A DNA stretch of 64,000 bases. Source: Lasioglossum baleicum (taxonomy: Eukaryota; Arthropoda; Insecta; Hymenoptera; Halictidae). Position 1 is the stretch's first letter; each line of letters opens with the position of its first letter. Both the position numbers and the translations under genes were made by a program. Location of the stretch: contig NC_134944.1 in NCBI RefSeq assembly GCF_051020765.1, positions 1,860,001-1,924,000 of the forward strand, in the 5' to 3' direction. Below are positions 12,301 to 23,604 of this stretch, one piece after another. The notes under the pieces were generated by a model. It was not told where the DNA came from, did no database searches, and worked only from the letters and a program-made list of their open reading frames with translations.

Positions 12301-15300
12301 TCGCGGAGTGGCGCTGCCCCTGCGAACCCCAGCGATTTCTTCTGATTCCCCGACTTCGTATTCAGCCTCAACCTCTCCGACTGTTTCCTCGTCCACGAGC
12401 CCGGATCCGGGTCCATTTTCATCTCCGTCTTCGTCTCCGTCTCCGCTTCCGTCTCCGTCCACATTCTCCACGGAGGTGATCGCGAACAGAGAGAAAGATT
12501 CGTTGTCTGTGTCGTCGTCCGGTTGCACCACGGCGGACGGCGCTTCGGGGAACTGTCAGGATCTGAGCAACTGCCCTCAACTATTATTGGATTTGACCAA
12601 ACTCAGGCAATCGCTGTGCTTCAAGAGCCTGTTTGTCCCGGGCGTTTGTTGCCCGTTGACCGACAAGACCGAAATCACAAGGTAAGTCGTCGCAGAGGTT
12701 TAGTCCAGTCAACGAAAAGTTGTAGAGGGAAATGGAAGGAACACAATTTTTAACTTTGGGTCTTTGTTTGGACTAGTTAGGAGGTAAACATCTAGGAGAA
12801 CTATCTCGCATAGTTTCCGAAATATCCGCGCTCAAAGTTCACTAATTGTGCTGAAGAGTTAGCTAGTCACATAAGGTAAAAAACGTGAGGCAAAAATTTC
12901 TTTTTCACAATTAGAGAACTTCGAGCACGGATATCTCGGAAACTATGTGAGATAGCGAGAAACTGAATACAATCAATTTTGTGGCACATTTTGTCAGCTT
13001 TAATTTTATATAGAATGGTCTTATCGCTAGGAACCATAGTTTCCGAAATATGTATAAGCGGAAAACCGAAAAAAGGGACCTTCTACGAGCCCTCCTGCAC
13101 CCCTCTCACCTCCTAGGAGTAGGAATTTTTAGTATGTTTACCTCCTAACTAGTCCAAACAAAGTCCCAAAGTTAAAAATTCTGTTCCTTCCATTTCCCTC
13201 TACACCCCCCTTATGAGTATTTATTGACTGGACTAGTTGTTGCCTCCTTATTGTTCGACGATCGAAGAACGCGCGCTACAACCGTTGAGAACAATTGAAA
13301 CTTTTAGCGAATCGATCGGTATAATCCCAGCGAATGGAATCGTCGGTACGCACACCCAACGACCACCGATACGGCCGACGAAGCTGCAGACACCACGACC
13401 TATTCCACTGTTTCCTGTATCGTCGACGTCGACGTCGACGACCATGCGTCCGCACCTCGGTCTCCCGGGTGGACAGAGTCCGTCGACGACCGAATCGAAC
13501 GTCGTGACCGCCGCCGAGTCGATCGTCTCTAGCATCGATAACAACTTCATTCAGGACGACGAAGGTAAAGATTACATCGACGAATCGCGGTAACGATATA
13601 CAGTGGATAACAAAAGTAAGTTAATACTCATATTTTCAATAATGAAATCACGATAACAGTAATATTTATTCACTTATAAAAATAAACAAGTTGATTACAT
13701 ATTTATGGTAATGTTGAAAACAAAATTCATCACGATAATCACAGTGATCTGAAGATTTATTAAGATCTTTCTATACTAAATATACAAAATTTGGTGTGCC
13801 GAAAGTAAGTTAAAGTATCGTTTAATAACACTGTCCAACGCAAAATTTGGTTCACAATTACATTGTGAAAAATATATTTTTTTTTCGAAGTCTCGTTTCT
13901 CAAGAACTGTTCGTCTAGGAGAAAAACTAAGGGCAGATTCGGAATTGGCGCATAAAACTCCATAAGTACCACCATCACAATGTAATTGTGAAACAAATTT
14001 GGTGTTGGACAGTGTTATTAAACGATACTTTAACTTACTTTTGGCACACCAAATTTTGTATATTTAGTATAGAAAGATCAACATCTTGATAAATCTTCAG
14101 ATCACTGTGATTATCGTGATAAATTTTGTTTTCAACATTACCATTAAATATGTAACCAACTTGTTCATTTTTATAAGTGAATAAATATTACTGTTATCGT
14201 GATTTCATTATTGAAAATATGAGTATTAACTTACTTTTGTTATCCACTGTACGTCTTGCATGGACACATGATCGGGGACGGGCATTTCTCTTCTCTGTTT
14301 TCGTTTGTAGAATGCGGCGTCCGAAATTCGGGCAAGTATCGAGTAGTCGGCGGCGAGGAAGCCTTGCCAGGACGTTGGCCATGGATGGCAGCGATATACC
14401 TGCATGGCGCGAAGCGCACCGAATTCTGGTGCGGTGGTTCGCTAATCGGCCCGCGGCATATACTCACCGCTGCTCATTGCATGCGCGACCAACGCCAACG
14501 ACCGTGAGTGCTGCGTCAGCTATCCTATATGTATACAGTGAGCGGCAATAATAAGTGGACACCCTTAAAAATCGCACAACTTTTTAGAAATTGGTCCAAA
14601 GGACTTGAATTTTTTAAAGATGTTATACCGGCTAGTTCGCTAGAGAATAAGTAAACAAAAATTTATTACGTTTGCAATTGGTAAGAATTATACAAAATTT
14701 TAAAAAATGATGTTTTGTCAACTTTTTTATCTGGGCCTGTAACGATAATTTGAAAAATGCGTTTTATAGATTTCGGTAACTTATATGCATACTGAAAATT
14801 TCATAGAAATCGGTCAACATTGCAATGGGCTACATACGTTTAAAGATGAAAGAATTAAGGGTGAAAGTCGCAGATTTTCATTTCTTACGTGATCATCTTT
14901 AAACGTTTGTAGCTCATTGCAATGTTGACCGATTTCGATGAAACTTTCAGTATGCATATAAGTTACCGAAATCTATAAAACGCATTTTTCAAATTATCGT
15001 TACAGGCCCAGATAAAAAAGTTGACAAAACATCATTTTTTAAAATCTTGTATAATTCCTACCAATTGCAATCGTAATCAATTTTTGTTTACTTATTATCT
15101 AGCGAACTAGCCGGTCTAACATCTTAAAAAAATTCAAGTCTTTTGGACCAATTTCTAAAAAGTTATGCGATTTTTAAGGGTGTCCACTTATTATTGCCGC
15201 TGACTGTACTTGAAAATTTCAACATATGATAACGATAACGATCGCTGTACATATACATATACGTATACTTGTGTATCGTGCACAGGTTCGCGCCAAGACA

Positions 15301-17932
15301 ATTCACGGTGAGACTCGGGGACATAGATCTCGAGAGAGACGACGAACCGTCCGCTCCGGAAACCTATACGGTCAAGCAAATCCACGCACATCCAAAGTTC
15401 TCGAGAGTCGGTTTTTACAACGACATCGCGGTCCTCGAGCTGACCAGACCTGTTCGAAAGTCGCCGTACGTGATACCGATTTGCTTGCCGCAATCGCGTT
15501 ATCGAAACGAGCGATTTGCTGGTGCGAGACCCACCGTGGTCGGATGGGGCACCACCTATTATGGTACGTACGAGTCTTTCATCTATAATACACTCCTCAA
15601 AAGAATAAACCCTTTGGACTCGAAGCAATTTTAATTCCGAAATCAAGATGTATCTTTCAACCTAGAAGATTTCTATTCCATATAATCTTTTTTACGCTAT
15701 TCGTATGGAATTAAACCTGTTCTCTCGTACGACATTTGAATTTTTACCAATTTCTAGAGTACAGAAGAATTAAATCATTTACAAACTGTTTCAAATAATG
15801 ATGTGGCAGTTTTCACTGGCGCCTCAGAGTCGCCATTCGAGTGCGAAGGGTTAAGGTATCACTTGTGCGAACACGAAAAATTGCTCTTACTTTACGCGAT
15901 CATAACTCCGTGAAAAATTGCTGTATCGATATCGTTAAACAATGGATTGAAAGCCTGAAACCTCTAGTTTCGGATGCTCTGTTTCAAATTGTTGATATGT
16001 TGGTTTTTTACAAAGTTATAGCGAGATGAAGACAACATTGACGGTTAACAAAAATTTTGTGCAACTTTGGACCATCACACGGGGAGCAACAAATTTTTTT
16101 GATAAGTCGCGTTAATATCATTTGAAAGGGCTATCTTTCCTGTGTAAATTGTGTGTTTGTTGAATACTGTGCGATTTTTTTTATTCGAGTTATTCAACAT
16201 TGAAGTAAATATGGGCTTTTTAACTTTAACTGGCTCCAGAAAGCGAAAAAATCGATTTCTTGCAAAATCCTGAGGTCGTAGACAAATTTTGAGTCCACAT
16301 TTGAAATTGGCGTGAAAAAATCTATGGGAAATTATGTGTCGCATGTTAAAAAAAAATTTTTTCGCGCGTGGTATTGAAAAACCACAACTTTCTTGAAATT
16401 GTGCAAGTTTAACGAATTTTCTCAAGGTTAAAAAACGTTCGTACCACAATCTCCATAATTATTTCATATTCTGCAAAGTTTCAGCTTTCATTTAAAAAAG
16501 ATTCGCTCTATCTCATCTCATCGCTCTATCTCATTTCTATCGAAAGTTCTTTGATTTTAACACAGATTTCGTCGGTTCGGCCAAGAGTGCGGCGCACAGT
16601 GGAAAATTGGGACCAAACTCGATTCAAAATCAAAGAACTTTCGATAGAAATGAGGTAGAGCGATGAAACTTTTTTTAAATTAAAGCTGAAACTTTGCAGA
16701 ATATGGGAAAAATAGGGAGATTATGGTACGAACGTTTTTTAACGTTGAGAAAATTCGTTAAGGGGGCCTTTTCCTGCAGACGAAGGTCGCGCGTGAACAC
16801 TCACACACCGCTAGACCACGTATACGTACGCGAGGATTGCAAGGGTCCGGACCAGTCCGGGCATCCACCTCTGATTTCTCGATAATGCAAAGACGGGAGT
16901 TTTTAGTAGTCAAAATCGTCAGATGAAAGATCAATCTACTGCGCTGTTTGCCTCAAAAGTCGTTCTTTTACGTTTCTGAGCAATAGTTTTGCAATATTTG
17001 CAACAGAAAAATGGAAATTGTGCATTTTTAAGCATATTTTCAGAAACATCTGGTATATCGAAATGTTAATGAAATTGAAAAAACAAAAAAAGTGCCTTGA
17101 AGAGAAAGAAATGCTCTTTCTATTGCTTTTTTGCACAAGATTCTACGATAATTTTTTCGCTTTCTGGAGCCAGTAAAAGTTAAAAAGCCAACATTTACTT
17201 CATTGTTGAATAAATCGAAGACAAAAAATCGCACAATAGTCAACAACCACACATTTTACACAGGAAAGATAGCCCTTTCAAATGATATTAACGCGATTTA
17301 TCAAAAAAATTTGTTTCTTCCCGTGTGATGGTCCAAAGTTGCACAAAATTTTTGTTAACCGTCAATGTTGTCTTCATCTCGCTATAACTTTGTAAAATAC
17401 CAACATAACAACAATTTGAAACAGAGCATCCGAAACTAGAGGTTTCAGGCTTTCAAACCATTGTTTAACGATATCGATACAGCAATTTTTGACGGAGTTA
17501 TGATCGCGTAAAGTAAGAGCAATTTTTCGTGTTCGCACAAGTGATCCCTTAATTCTTTTGAGGAGTGTATTACAAATCTGTCCGGTTCGGTCGTTCTCGA
17601 ATCATCTCGAATCGTTTTCGAATACGTATCTGTCGACAGGTGGCAAAGAGAGCACCGTTCAGAGACAAGCGGTTCTTCCGGTGTGGCGAAACGAAGATTG
17701 TAACTCGGCTTACTTCCAACCGATCACCAGTAACTTTTTGTGCGCTGGATACAGTCAGGGTGGCAAAGACGCCTGCCAAGGAGATTCTGGGGGTCCCTTG
17801 ATGCTCAGAGCCGATGGTCGTTGGATTCAAATCGGTATCGTCTCTTTCGGAAACAAGTGCGGCGAACCCGGATATCCTGGCGTTTATACGCGCGTTACGG
17901 AGTACACCGACTGGATCAAAAGCAATATCTGA
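9363..17932 (+). CDS. CLIP-domain trypsin-like serine protease (CLIPD type)
   Basis: A secreted zymogen protease. CLIP-domain proteases act in extracellular cascades of insect immunity, melanisation or development. Exons: 9363-9387, 11546-11914, 12267-12681, 13308-13564, 14311-14503, 15286-15563 and 17640-17932, closing in frame to 609 residues. Exon 1 starts a hydrophobic leader (MLSSVALF). A Ser/Pro-rich linker precedes a six-cysteine CLIP domain at about residues 217-260, with the spacing ending in VCCP. The activation site KYR|VVGG is near residue 366. The catalytic triad is visible: His in TAAHC (about 411), Asp in NDIAVLEL (about 466) and Ser in GDSGGP (about 562). An Asp six residues before the Ser predicts cleavage after Arg/Lys. 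The chain ends YPGVYTRVTEYTDWIKSNI. The protease exons are firm. The leader exon at 9363 and the acceptor at 13308 are inferred from phase. Confidence 0.88.
10260..11325. mobile_element. TA-flanked MITE family A, copy 1 (compound, longest copy)
   Basis: The ends GTCCAGTCAA and TTGACTGGGC are flanked by TA. The same family recurs at 12703-13233, 43705-44382 and 59821-60494. All share an internal block around GCGCGGATATCTCGGAAACT and the subterminal GGAAATGGAAGGAACACAAT. This copy is roughly double length, with the internal block repeated four times in alternating orientation. It lies in intron 1 of the protease gene. A 14-bp direct repeat AGTAAGGGAACGAA lies outside both ends (10244-10257 and 11332-11345). 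Confidence 0.85.
11942..12158. mobile_element. Short inverted-repeat element, family B copy 1
   Basis: Inverted arms read AATATCTAATTCAAAGATGC on the left and the near reverse complement on the right. The arms continue through GCTTTCGGCGCTACCGTTTC. The insert lies in the protease intron 11915-12266. The core GCTTTCGGCGC also appears in both arms of the element at about 56656-57001. It encodes nothing. Confidence 0.7.
12703..13233. mobile_element. TA-flanked MITE family A, copy 2
   Basis: A 531-bp copy with ends GTCCAGTCAA and TTGACTGGAC and TA on both sides. It begins 21 bp after the splice donor of the CLIP-domain exon and fills most of the intron 12682-13307. No coding capacity. Confidence 0.85.
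13601..14249. mobile_element. TA-flanked MITE family C (Tc1/mariner-type ends)
   Basis: The element begins CAGTGGATAACAAAAGTAAG and ends with the reverse complement, with TA at 13599-13600 and 14250-14251. The arms are about 250 bp or more and highly similar, making it another fold-back unit. It lies in a protease intron 36 bp after the exon ending at 13564. A related internal fragment without ends lies at about 62690-62855. Confidence 0.85.
14536..15206. mobile_element. TA-flanked fold-back MITE family D
   Basis: The ends CAGTGAGCGGCAATAATAAG and its near reverse complement are flanked by TA at 14534-14535 and 15207-15208. The arms run about 320 bp each with few differences and meet near 14875. 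It fills nearly all of the protease intron 14504-15285. No coding capacity. Confidence 0.85.
15591..17567. mobile_element. TA-flanked long inverted-repeat element family E, copy 1
   Basis: The ends CACTCCTCAAAAGAAT and ATTCTTTTGAGGAGTG are flanked by TA. The inner arms share blocks such as TGAAAAATTGCTGTATCGAT. It occupies almost the whole 2.1-kb intron before the last protease exon. A second, shorter copy is at 54514-55873. Unrelated sequence around 15610-15835 and 16760-16900 suggests insertions into the element. No intact ORF. Confidence 0.8.
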
Positions 17933-18178
17933 TTAATAGCGATCGCGAACAAGACCGGGCGGCAATTGCGCCGTCTACATAGACGTGGACAAAGGAATCG
18001 CGCGTTCCTTTCTTTTTATCGCAAGCGCGTGTGCGTGCCAACAATTATCATTATCGTTACAATTACCGTTGTTATTCTTATTGTTACCGTCTATCTTAAC
18101 ATTAATTTATTATTATTGTTATTATTATTATTAATTATCTGTATATATATATATGTATATATATATATAAAAAGACAG
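17933..18178 (+). other. 3' UTR of the protease gene
   Basis: Sequence after the TGA at 17930-17932. It ends in a TTATTA and TATATA microsatellite (about 18095-18170) that abuts a Helitron-like repeat. No AATAAA is clear before the repeat. Confidence 0.45.
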
Positions 18179-18615
18179 TCCTGACTCACTCACTCACTGA
18201 TCAACGCCCAGGCTAAACCCTTGGACCTAGAAAACTGAAATTTTGCACAGAGGTTTCCTTTATGATCTATACAAGGGATAAGAAAGGATATTTCGAAATT
18301 CAACCCCCAAGGGGGTGAAAAGGGATTGCAAAGTTTGTATGAGGAATATTTTGTTCGTGGTCGGATTTACTTCATACTTGGTCTTAATGCTCTTTGATAT
18401 AATTAATCAAACACCTGTTTCGGCATTTTAAAAAATTGATCCCCTAAGGGGGTGAAAAGGGGTTTTGAAATTTAAAATGGCGACATGACATAAAATTAAA
18501 AAATTTAAGGGGTTAATGGGGGGTTAAAAGGTTTTATGGAGAAACAATATCAATTTCCGAGGGCATTAAACGGTTTCCTGTGCCCTGTGCGAGCGAAGCC
18601 GCGGGCGAAAGCTAG
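18179..18615 (+). mobile_element. Helitron-like non-autonomous repeat, copy 1
   Basis: The repeat begins near TCCTGACTCACTCACTCACT and ends in a GC hairpin followed by GCGAAAGCTAG with T next, as expected of Helitron 3' ends (CTAG-T). A second copy lies inverted at 49564-50003 with the same two ends, so the unit is mobile. There are no target duplications or inverted terminal repeats. The AT-rich stretch before the 5' end is similar in both copies, so the 5' boundary may lie further left. The Helitron assignment is inference from the ends. Confidence 0.55.
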
Positions 18616-18938
18616 TTGTTAATATTAATATCCTGATTGTCGCTATATGGAATGGAATACGGTACGTGATCGCGTACACGAATGAATATCCGTATAACTT
18701 TCATTTGTGCGAACCCGACGCATCTAAAGTTCAAGGAATCTCGATTCGACGAGTTTCAAATAAACGCAAGTGTCTGACAAGAAGTAAGTCGTAAACGTAG
18801 TCACGATTTCTTATTGCGCGCGTCCGTTGTTCCGAAAACGCGTTACGCAATTCCCTCTGAAATTTTTGCCGATCACCACCCGTTCGCATCTTTTCGCTTG
18901 CCGGCCACCTAAAATCGAGAGTTCCGAAGCCGTTTAAG

Positions 18939-19239
18939 ATGAAAAGCAAAAGCGTTTCGGCTCAAAATTTGGAAAGCCTCGTGAAGCAGGTCGTGAACGA
19001 AGCGCTCGAAGATAACGGTTAGTGCAGCGAGTACAACTATATCGTGGAAAGAGTACTATGTACGTTGGAATTTTCATGCAGAACAGATCATCAAATTTCG
19101 TCGAATGATCTACGAAGAATGGTATTTCAAGAAATGGTCCGCACCGAAGGATACTAATCGGAAAGAAAACGAGGTAACTCTGGCAACAATCTAAATTGAA
19201 TGCGAACCCTCGCTTCTCCTTCATGCCGACCTGCTGGAA

Positions 19240-19292
<53 letters not shown>

Positions 19293-19895
19293 GTTCCAGA
19301 ATATATCGGGAACCGTGGTCCACCGAAGATCGAATTGGTACAAATTCGAGCGCGAAACGAGTTCATCCTCTGAGCGAAACATCGATCCGTCGAACGATGA
19401 AAATCTGAGAACAACAAGATCACTTTCCGAGAATCGTGACAGATCGCAGAGAACGAACGTCGAGGACGTTTCAGCTGCCAAAGTAGACGGTCACGATAAA
19501 GCTGTGACCGACGAAAACTTGATCGAAATTTGGCATAACATACCGAAGCGACGAAAACCAAAGAACGCGTCGAATACCATCTCCGAAAAAGTTCGTTCAC
19601 GCTTCTCCGACAACAGGTTATCATCGTTTCGCGTTCGCCAATGTTCGATCGGTTTCTTCCTGAAAAATACATGAATCGATTCTGATATCTTAGGTCCGCG
19701 GCGAAGCGTCGAAACGAAAACGGATTGTCCTTCGAAGCTTGGACCGCTAACAAGACTTTGGCGTATCGAGAGGTTCTGAAATGCGAACAACGACTTCGTC
19801 GGATATCGGTTTCTCGGGCTAACGCGGAACGGGAACGAAAACATAGATTGTTTTCGCGGCAGGTGTGCACCGTGCTTTATCACCATTCCAAATAA
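18939..19895 (+). CDS. Unrecognised small charged protein, 229 residues
   Basis: Four exons (18939-19017, 19082-19173, 19300-19616, 19694-19895) with GT-AG borders and matching phases give 229 residues plus TAA. The protein starts MKSKSVSAQNLESLVKQVVN. It is rich in Arg, Lys, Glu and Ser and has no signal peptide or membrane segment. The C-terminal third looks helical (FEAWTANKTLAYREVLKCEQ, then an Arg-rich stretch), weakly like microtubule-associated coiled-coil proteins. That resemblance is not enough for a name. Splice phases that match three times over, plus codon use like the neighbouring genes, argue that it is real. Start chosen as the first ATG of the chain. It converges on the CCDC149 homologue. 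Confidence 0.7.
19233..19290. repeat. TC dinucleotide microsatellite beside a splice acceptor
   Basis: About 27 uninterrupted TC units directly form the polypyrimidine tract of the acceptor (AG at 19298-19299) of exon 3 of the small 229-residue gene. Confidence 0.9.
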
Positions 19896-20599
19896 CGATT
19901 CGAACCGAGCGCAATTTCTATTCTACGAGTCTAATCGATTTCCTCTGGTAAGATACGAGCTCGGAAAAGACACCAGCGAACCCCAATACGCGCAACAGAA
20001 CCAAACTTGAATTACCCTAAAAAAGAGGAGGACGCCAGGTTCGACGAAGGAGAGGCGCGAACGCAGACAACGCGGTAACGTAATCAAATTTCTGTAATAT
20101 TTCTCTGTACGTTTGTACCGAAAAACGTTTGGAACCGTTCAGCAAAGGAGCTCGTGCGAGCACTCCACGGAAAGGAAAATCAGCTTCGATGAAAATTATG
20201 GAAACGTTTATCGTCGATTCTTGGTTGAACCAATTGAATTCGATTCTGCACCAGAGGTGTTTGGGAGAACGTCGACACCTTGCGCAAACTGCTGGATTTC
20301 ACTGATAAACTCAACGAATTCCATCGTTATACATAAGGAGACGAAATCTCGCTAGCAAGATGAGTATTGTTTCAAGAATTTGCTAGTCTTGCGTTTTCCT
20401 TATCGTTTTCATTACTATCCAAGTGTAAATTTCAAACTTTAACTATTTCGTACGTTAACAAAACAGGTAAGAAAATACCTGTGGCGCAATTTATTGTACA
20501 GACCCTGGATTTTGAACATCGGTACTCTTTACTCTTTACTTCTCGGTTTAAACTACAATAAATAACGCACGGCCAATCTTTGGTTCTGTCTTATGAAAA
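19896..20599. other. Convergent 3' region between the 229-residue gene and the CCDC149 homologue
   Basis: Overlapping or abutting 3' UTRs. An AATAAA on the plus strand lies at about 20559. Open frames here are short and lack splice or domain support. No further element is seen. Confidence 0.4.
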
Positions 20600-22620
20600 T
20601 CAATTATGGATATTTTCACATAATATCTGCACTTTCCCCGTATCGTTCTCCTTTAGATTGTTTATCGCCTTTTGAATTAAAACCCTCAAATTTTTCGGAA
20701 GGCTCATCTGTATGGAATGCAGCTGATGCATGATTTGACTTTCCGAAGAAGAAACGTTGGCTTGCGCGCCGTTGCTATTGTCCGTTGATTCGATGTCGCG
20801 GATCTCTTTGTCGTTTTCTACGGGATATGCGGTCGTCTCTTCGAGTTCCGCTATATCTTTGTCCTTGTCGCCTATCAGAAACAGGAGACGGATCGGTTAA
20901 GATTAAGCGATTACGCGCGACAAATCGTTTCGTTTCGTTTACTCACATCTCGCGTCAACGTTCGCACTCGTGTATCCTTCCAATAATTTCGTTGACGGCG
21001 ATTCCACTGTACTGTCCAGTTCGCATATTCTCAATGCCAATATTCTGTAATTATTGTTATCGTCATCTTCGTAATACTCGCAACTCTTTTCAATTTGTGT
21101 GAGCCGCGAAGGATAATAATTACACGAAATACCCTACTGACTTGTTCGCTTTCTTTTGATGTGCCAAAGCTAAAGTTTTATCGTTCAATGCTTCCAGCAG
21201 AGCCACGCACAGACATCGTAAATCCGACATCGCTGCTGCAGATTTTTGAACTGGTACGTGCGAATCGCGATGCAGCAACTGCTCCACTGAAAATTCATAT
21301 TTCAAACTGTCGATACGCATTCGTATACGGTGTACACGCTATCGTGTCGTTGAACGCGTAAGCAACCAACCTTGCTTGTGGGTCAAAATCGTGCCGGCAG
21401 TCGTATTGGCTCCCAATTTTACGGATCCTTTTACCCGTTTGCTATCCAGCATACTCTAAACATTTCATTATTTGATTACGGATCACGACAGATGGCAAGT
21501 TGCCAGTCGGCAAACTATGCCAAATATCGAAGTATGTATGTTTAAATAAAACTGTACATCTTTACTTTGTATTTTGAAAGCGATTGCCTCGTAAGTTCCT
21601 TCTCCTCTAGTAACTGCTGCAGCCTCTCTTGCAAATACCTGAAACGATACAAATTCCCAATGCATTTACGCTTTGACGCTTGATTGTTTCACATTTCAAG
21701 TCAATACCCAGAACTTTACCTATTCTCGTTGATAAGAGCATCTACGTCCACCGGCTTGGACGCGTTTAATGCCTTCGATAGTTCGTGATTCAGTCTATGC
21801 GCTTTACATTTAAACGCGTCCCTCTCCATTTCTAGTTCGTGTTTCTCGTCTAAAACCGTTTGTAAATCTGTTTGCAACTGTGTACACTGAAAAAACAAAT
21901 ATACCACGCATCGCGTTCTTGAAATCAACGATTGACACTGCTTTTTTCTATCGCTTTAGTATTTTATGTCCCTGTAGAATTACCTTAACATTTAATTTCT
22001 CCAACTGTTCTATCATCTCCTCCCTCTGATGAACAACAGGAGCGCATCGGGTGTCGCGCGGTTTAACCTCGGCTCCGCACTCTCCTAATTTTCGTCTTAA
22101 AGTCGAGACTTGCAGTTTCAGACATTTGTTCTGTTCGCAAGCTTCCATCAAAGAATCTAGATTCTTCAAGTGGTTCTCTAAACTGTAACACCTTCAACAA
22201 ATATTTGATTTTGTAACAAATTTCATTCTAATTCCATCCTAATGATATCGTGTAGAGCGGTATTACAATGAAAATGTAAATTGTCTTACCCGCTTGAATC
22301 TTGTATACTGTTTAGCTTCCACTCCAACTGTACAAATTTTTCTTGCATCTGTTCTGCCATTGACTTGAATTGATCTCGTTGCGATTTACATTGGTGTAAT
22401 TCCCTGTTTAAGGACTCGACGGTTTCGGATTTCATTTGCAATCGTTTCTCCAACATTTCCTGTAAATTCAACCATGCAATCTTTCACACGAACCGCCAAA
22501 GAGTAGAAAAACATTGTCGATTCGAATAGTATAACTCACTTTCGACGCGAGACTGTCATTGTTGTCATTCCCCGCTGTCATTATGATACCCAAATTTTCC
22601 TCGTTTGTTCCGTGAGCCAT
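20600..22620 (-). CDS. Ccdc149: Coiled-coil domain-containing protein 149 homologue
   Basis: Nine exons on the minus strand, in coding order: 22620-22540, 22459-22290, 22182-21984, 21886-21720, 21638-21566, 21455-21371, 21286-21142, 21044-20947 and 20871-20600. They close in frame to 429 residues. The protein is coiled coil over most of its length. It carries CCDC149-family blocks in order: HQREEMIEQLEKLNVK, CTQLQTDLQTVLDEKHELE, HELSKALNASKPVDVDALIN followed by ENRYLQERLQQLLEE, then KYKSMLDSKR, and the helical LCVALLEALNDKTLALAHQK. The family is conserved in animals but its function is poorly defined. The ATG at 22618-22620 opens MAHGTNEENL. The intron donor GTCAGT is used once. The gene is divergent from Sec6 with 984 bp between the two start codons. 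Confidence 0.85.
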
Positions 22621-23604
22621 AATATAATTCAAACGCGTTATAGAAATCAAATAGGATACATTCGCCGATATTCGCACGTACACTTTGTAAACAACACTGT
22701 TTGCTTTCTACTCCAAAAGAAGAGAGAAGTGTGAACGAACGAGGGACACAAGAGCGACAAAGAAAGAGTCTATCGATTCATTTTCGTATGTCGTATATCT
22801 TCTTCTACTTCTTCTACATAATATATAAAGTAGAAAAGTATACATATCAGAGGTACATATGTGGTACATATGTTTGGATGTTCCGACCATAGACTTATAG
22901 AGATAGACTGCGCGGCCTGTACGAAGCGTTGAAGCCTGCCATGGCAGCCGGGGTATAAAGAGTGAGAGAGAGAGAGCTTGTTGTGGTCGTAAGGCGCTCT
23001 CTTTCTAATTGACGAGTTGGTGGGGAGAGATTCGCCCAATGAAAGTGAGGAGTCTGAACGGGCCTTATATATCAGTGGTTCAGACACGGCGGAAAACGCG
23101 GGTTTTCGACCGCGCGATTTTTGTTTTTGAAGGCCCGTTCAGACACGGCGGAATCCGCGCGTTTTCGATTCGGTAACCGCGCGGACATGCAGGAGAGGGG
23201 CAAAGTTTTAGCTGGTTTTAGCTCAGTACGAAGATGAAAATCGCGCGGAAACAGAACGGATTTGATTTCCTGCGGTTCAGAGGCGGCAGCCGCGCGGACA
23301 AGTGTGGACGCATCCATTTACGCCAATGTGAATAAGGTCCGCGCGGTTCAAATCGCGCGGTCGAAAACGTGCAGATTCCGCCGCGTCTGAACGGGGTCTA
23401 TATATAAGTCTATGGTCGCGAGAAACTGTTCGATGTAAATTCACCTTAAAATACCTAACCAAAGTTGCGCAAATGTCAAAATAATCTGGCACACACACAT
23501 TCACTGTGTTTAAACTTGTTCAATTTACTCGGAAACGTTATTTCCCAGTTTTCTAATCAACAATTTTCTAATATAAACGTAGATTAGCAGAAACAGCTTT
23601 AAAA
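22621..23604. promoter_or_regulatory. Shared divergent promoter region of CCDC149 homologue and Sec6
   Basis: The 984 bp between two divergent start codons must hold both promoters. Much of it is taken up by the inverted-repeat element at 22884-23418, leaving about 260 bp on the CCDC149 side and about 185 bp on the Sec6 side. I see no unambiguous core promoter motif. Confidence 0.5.
22884..23418. mobile_element. GC-rich inverted-repeat element in the divergent promoter
   Basis: The ends CGACCATAGACTTATA and their near reverse complement bound a 535-bp unit. Inside is a second inverted pair (GTTCAGACACGGCGGAA at about 23079 and 23139, reverse complement TTCCGCCGCGTCTGAAC near 23376). The unit is strongly CpG-rich compared with the flanks. 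No target duplication was found, so the superfamily is unknown. Confidence 0.6.
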
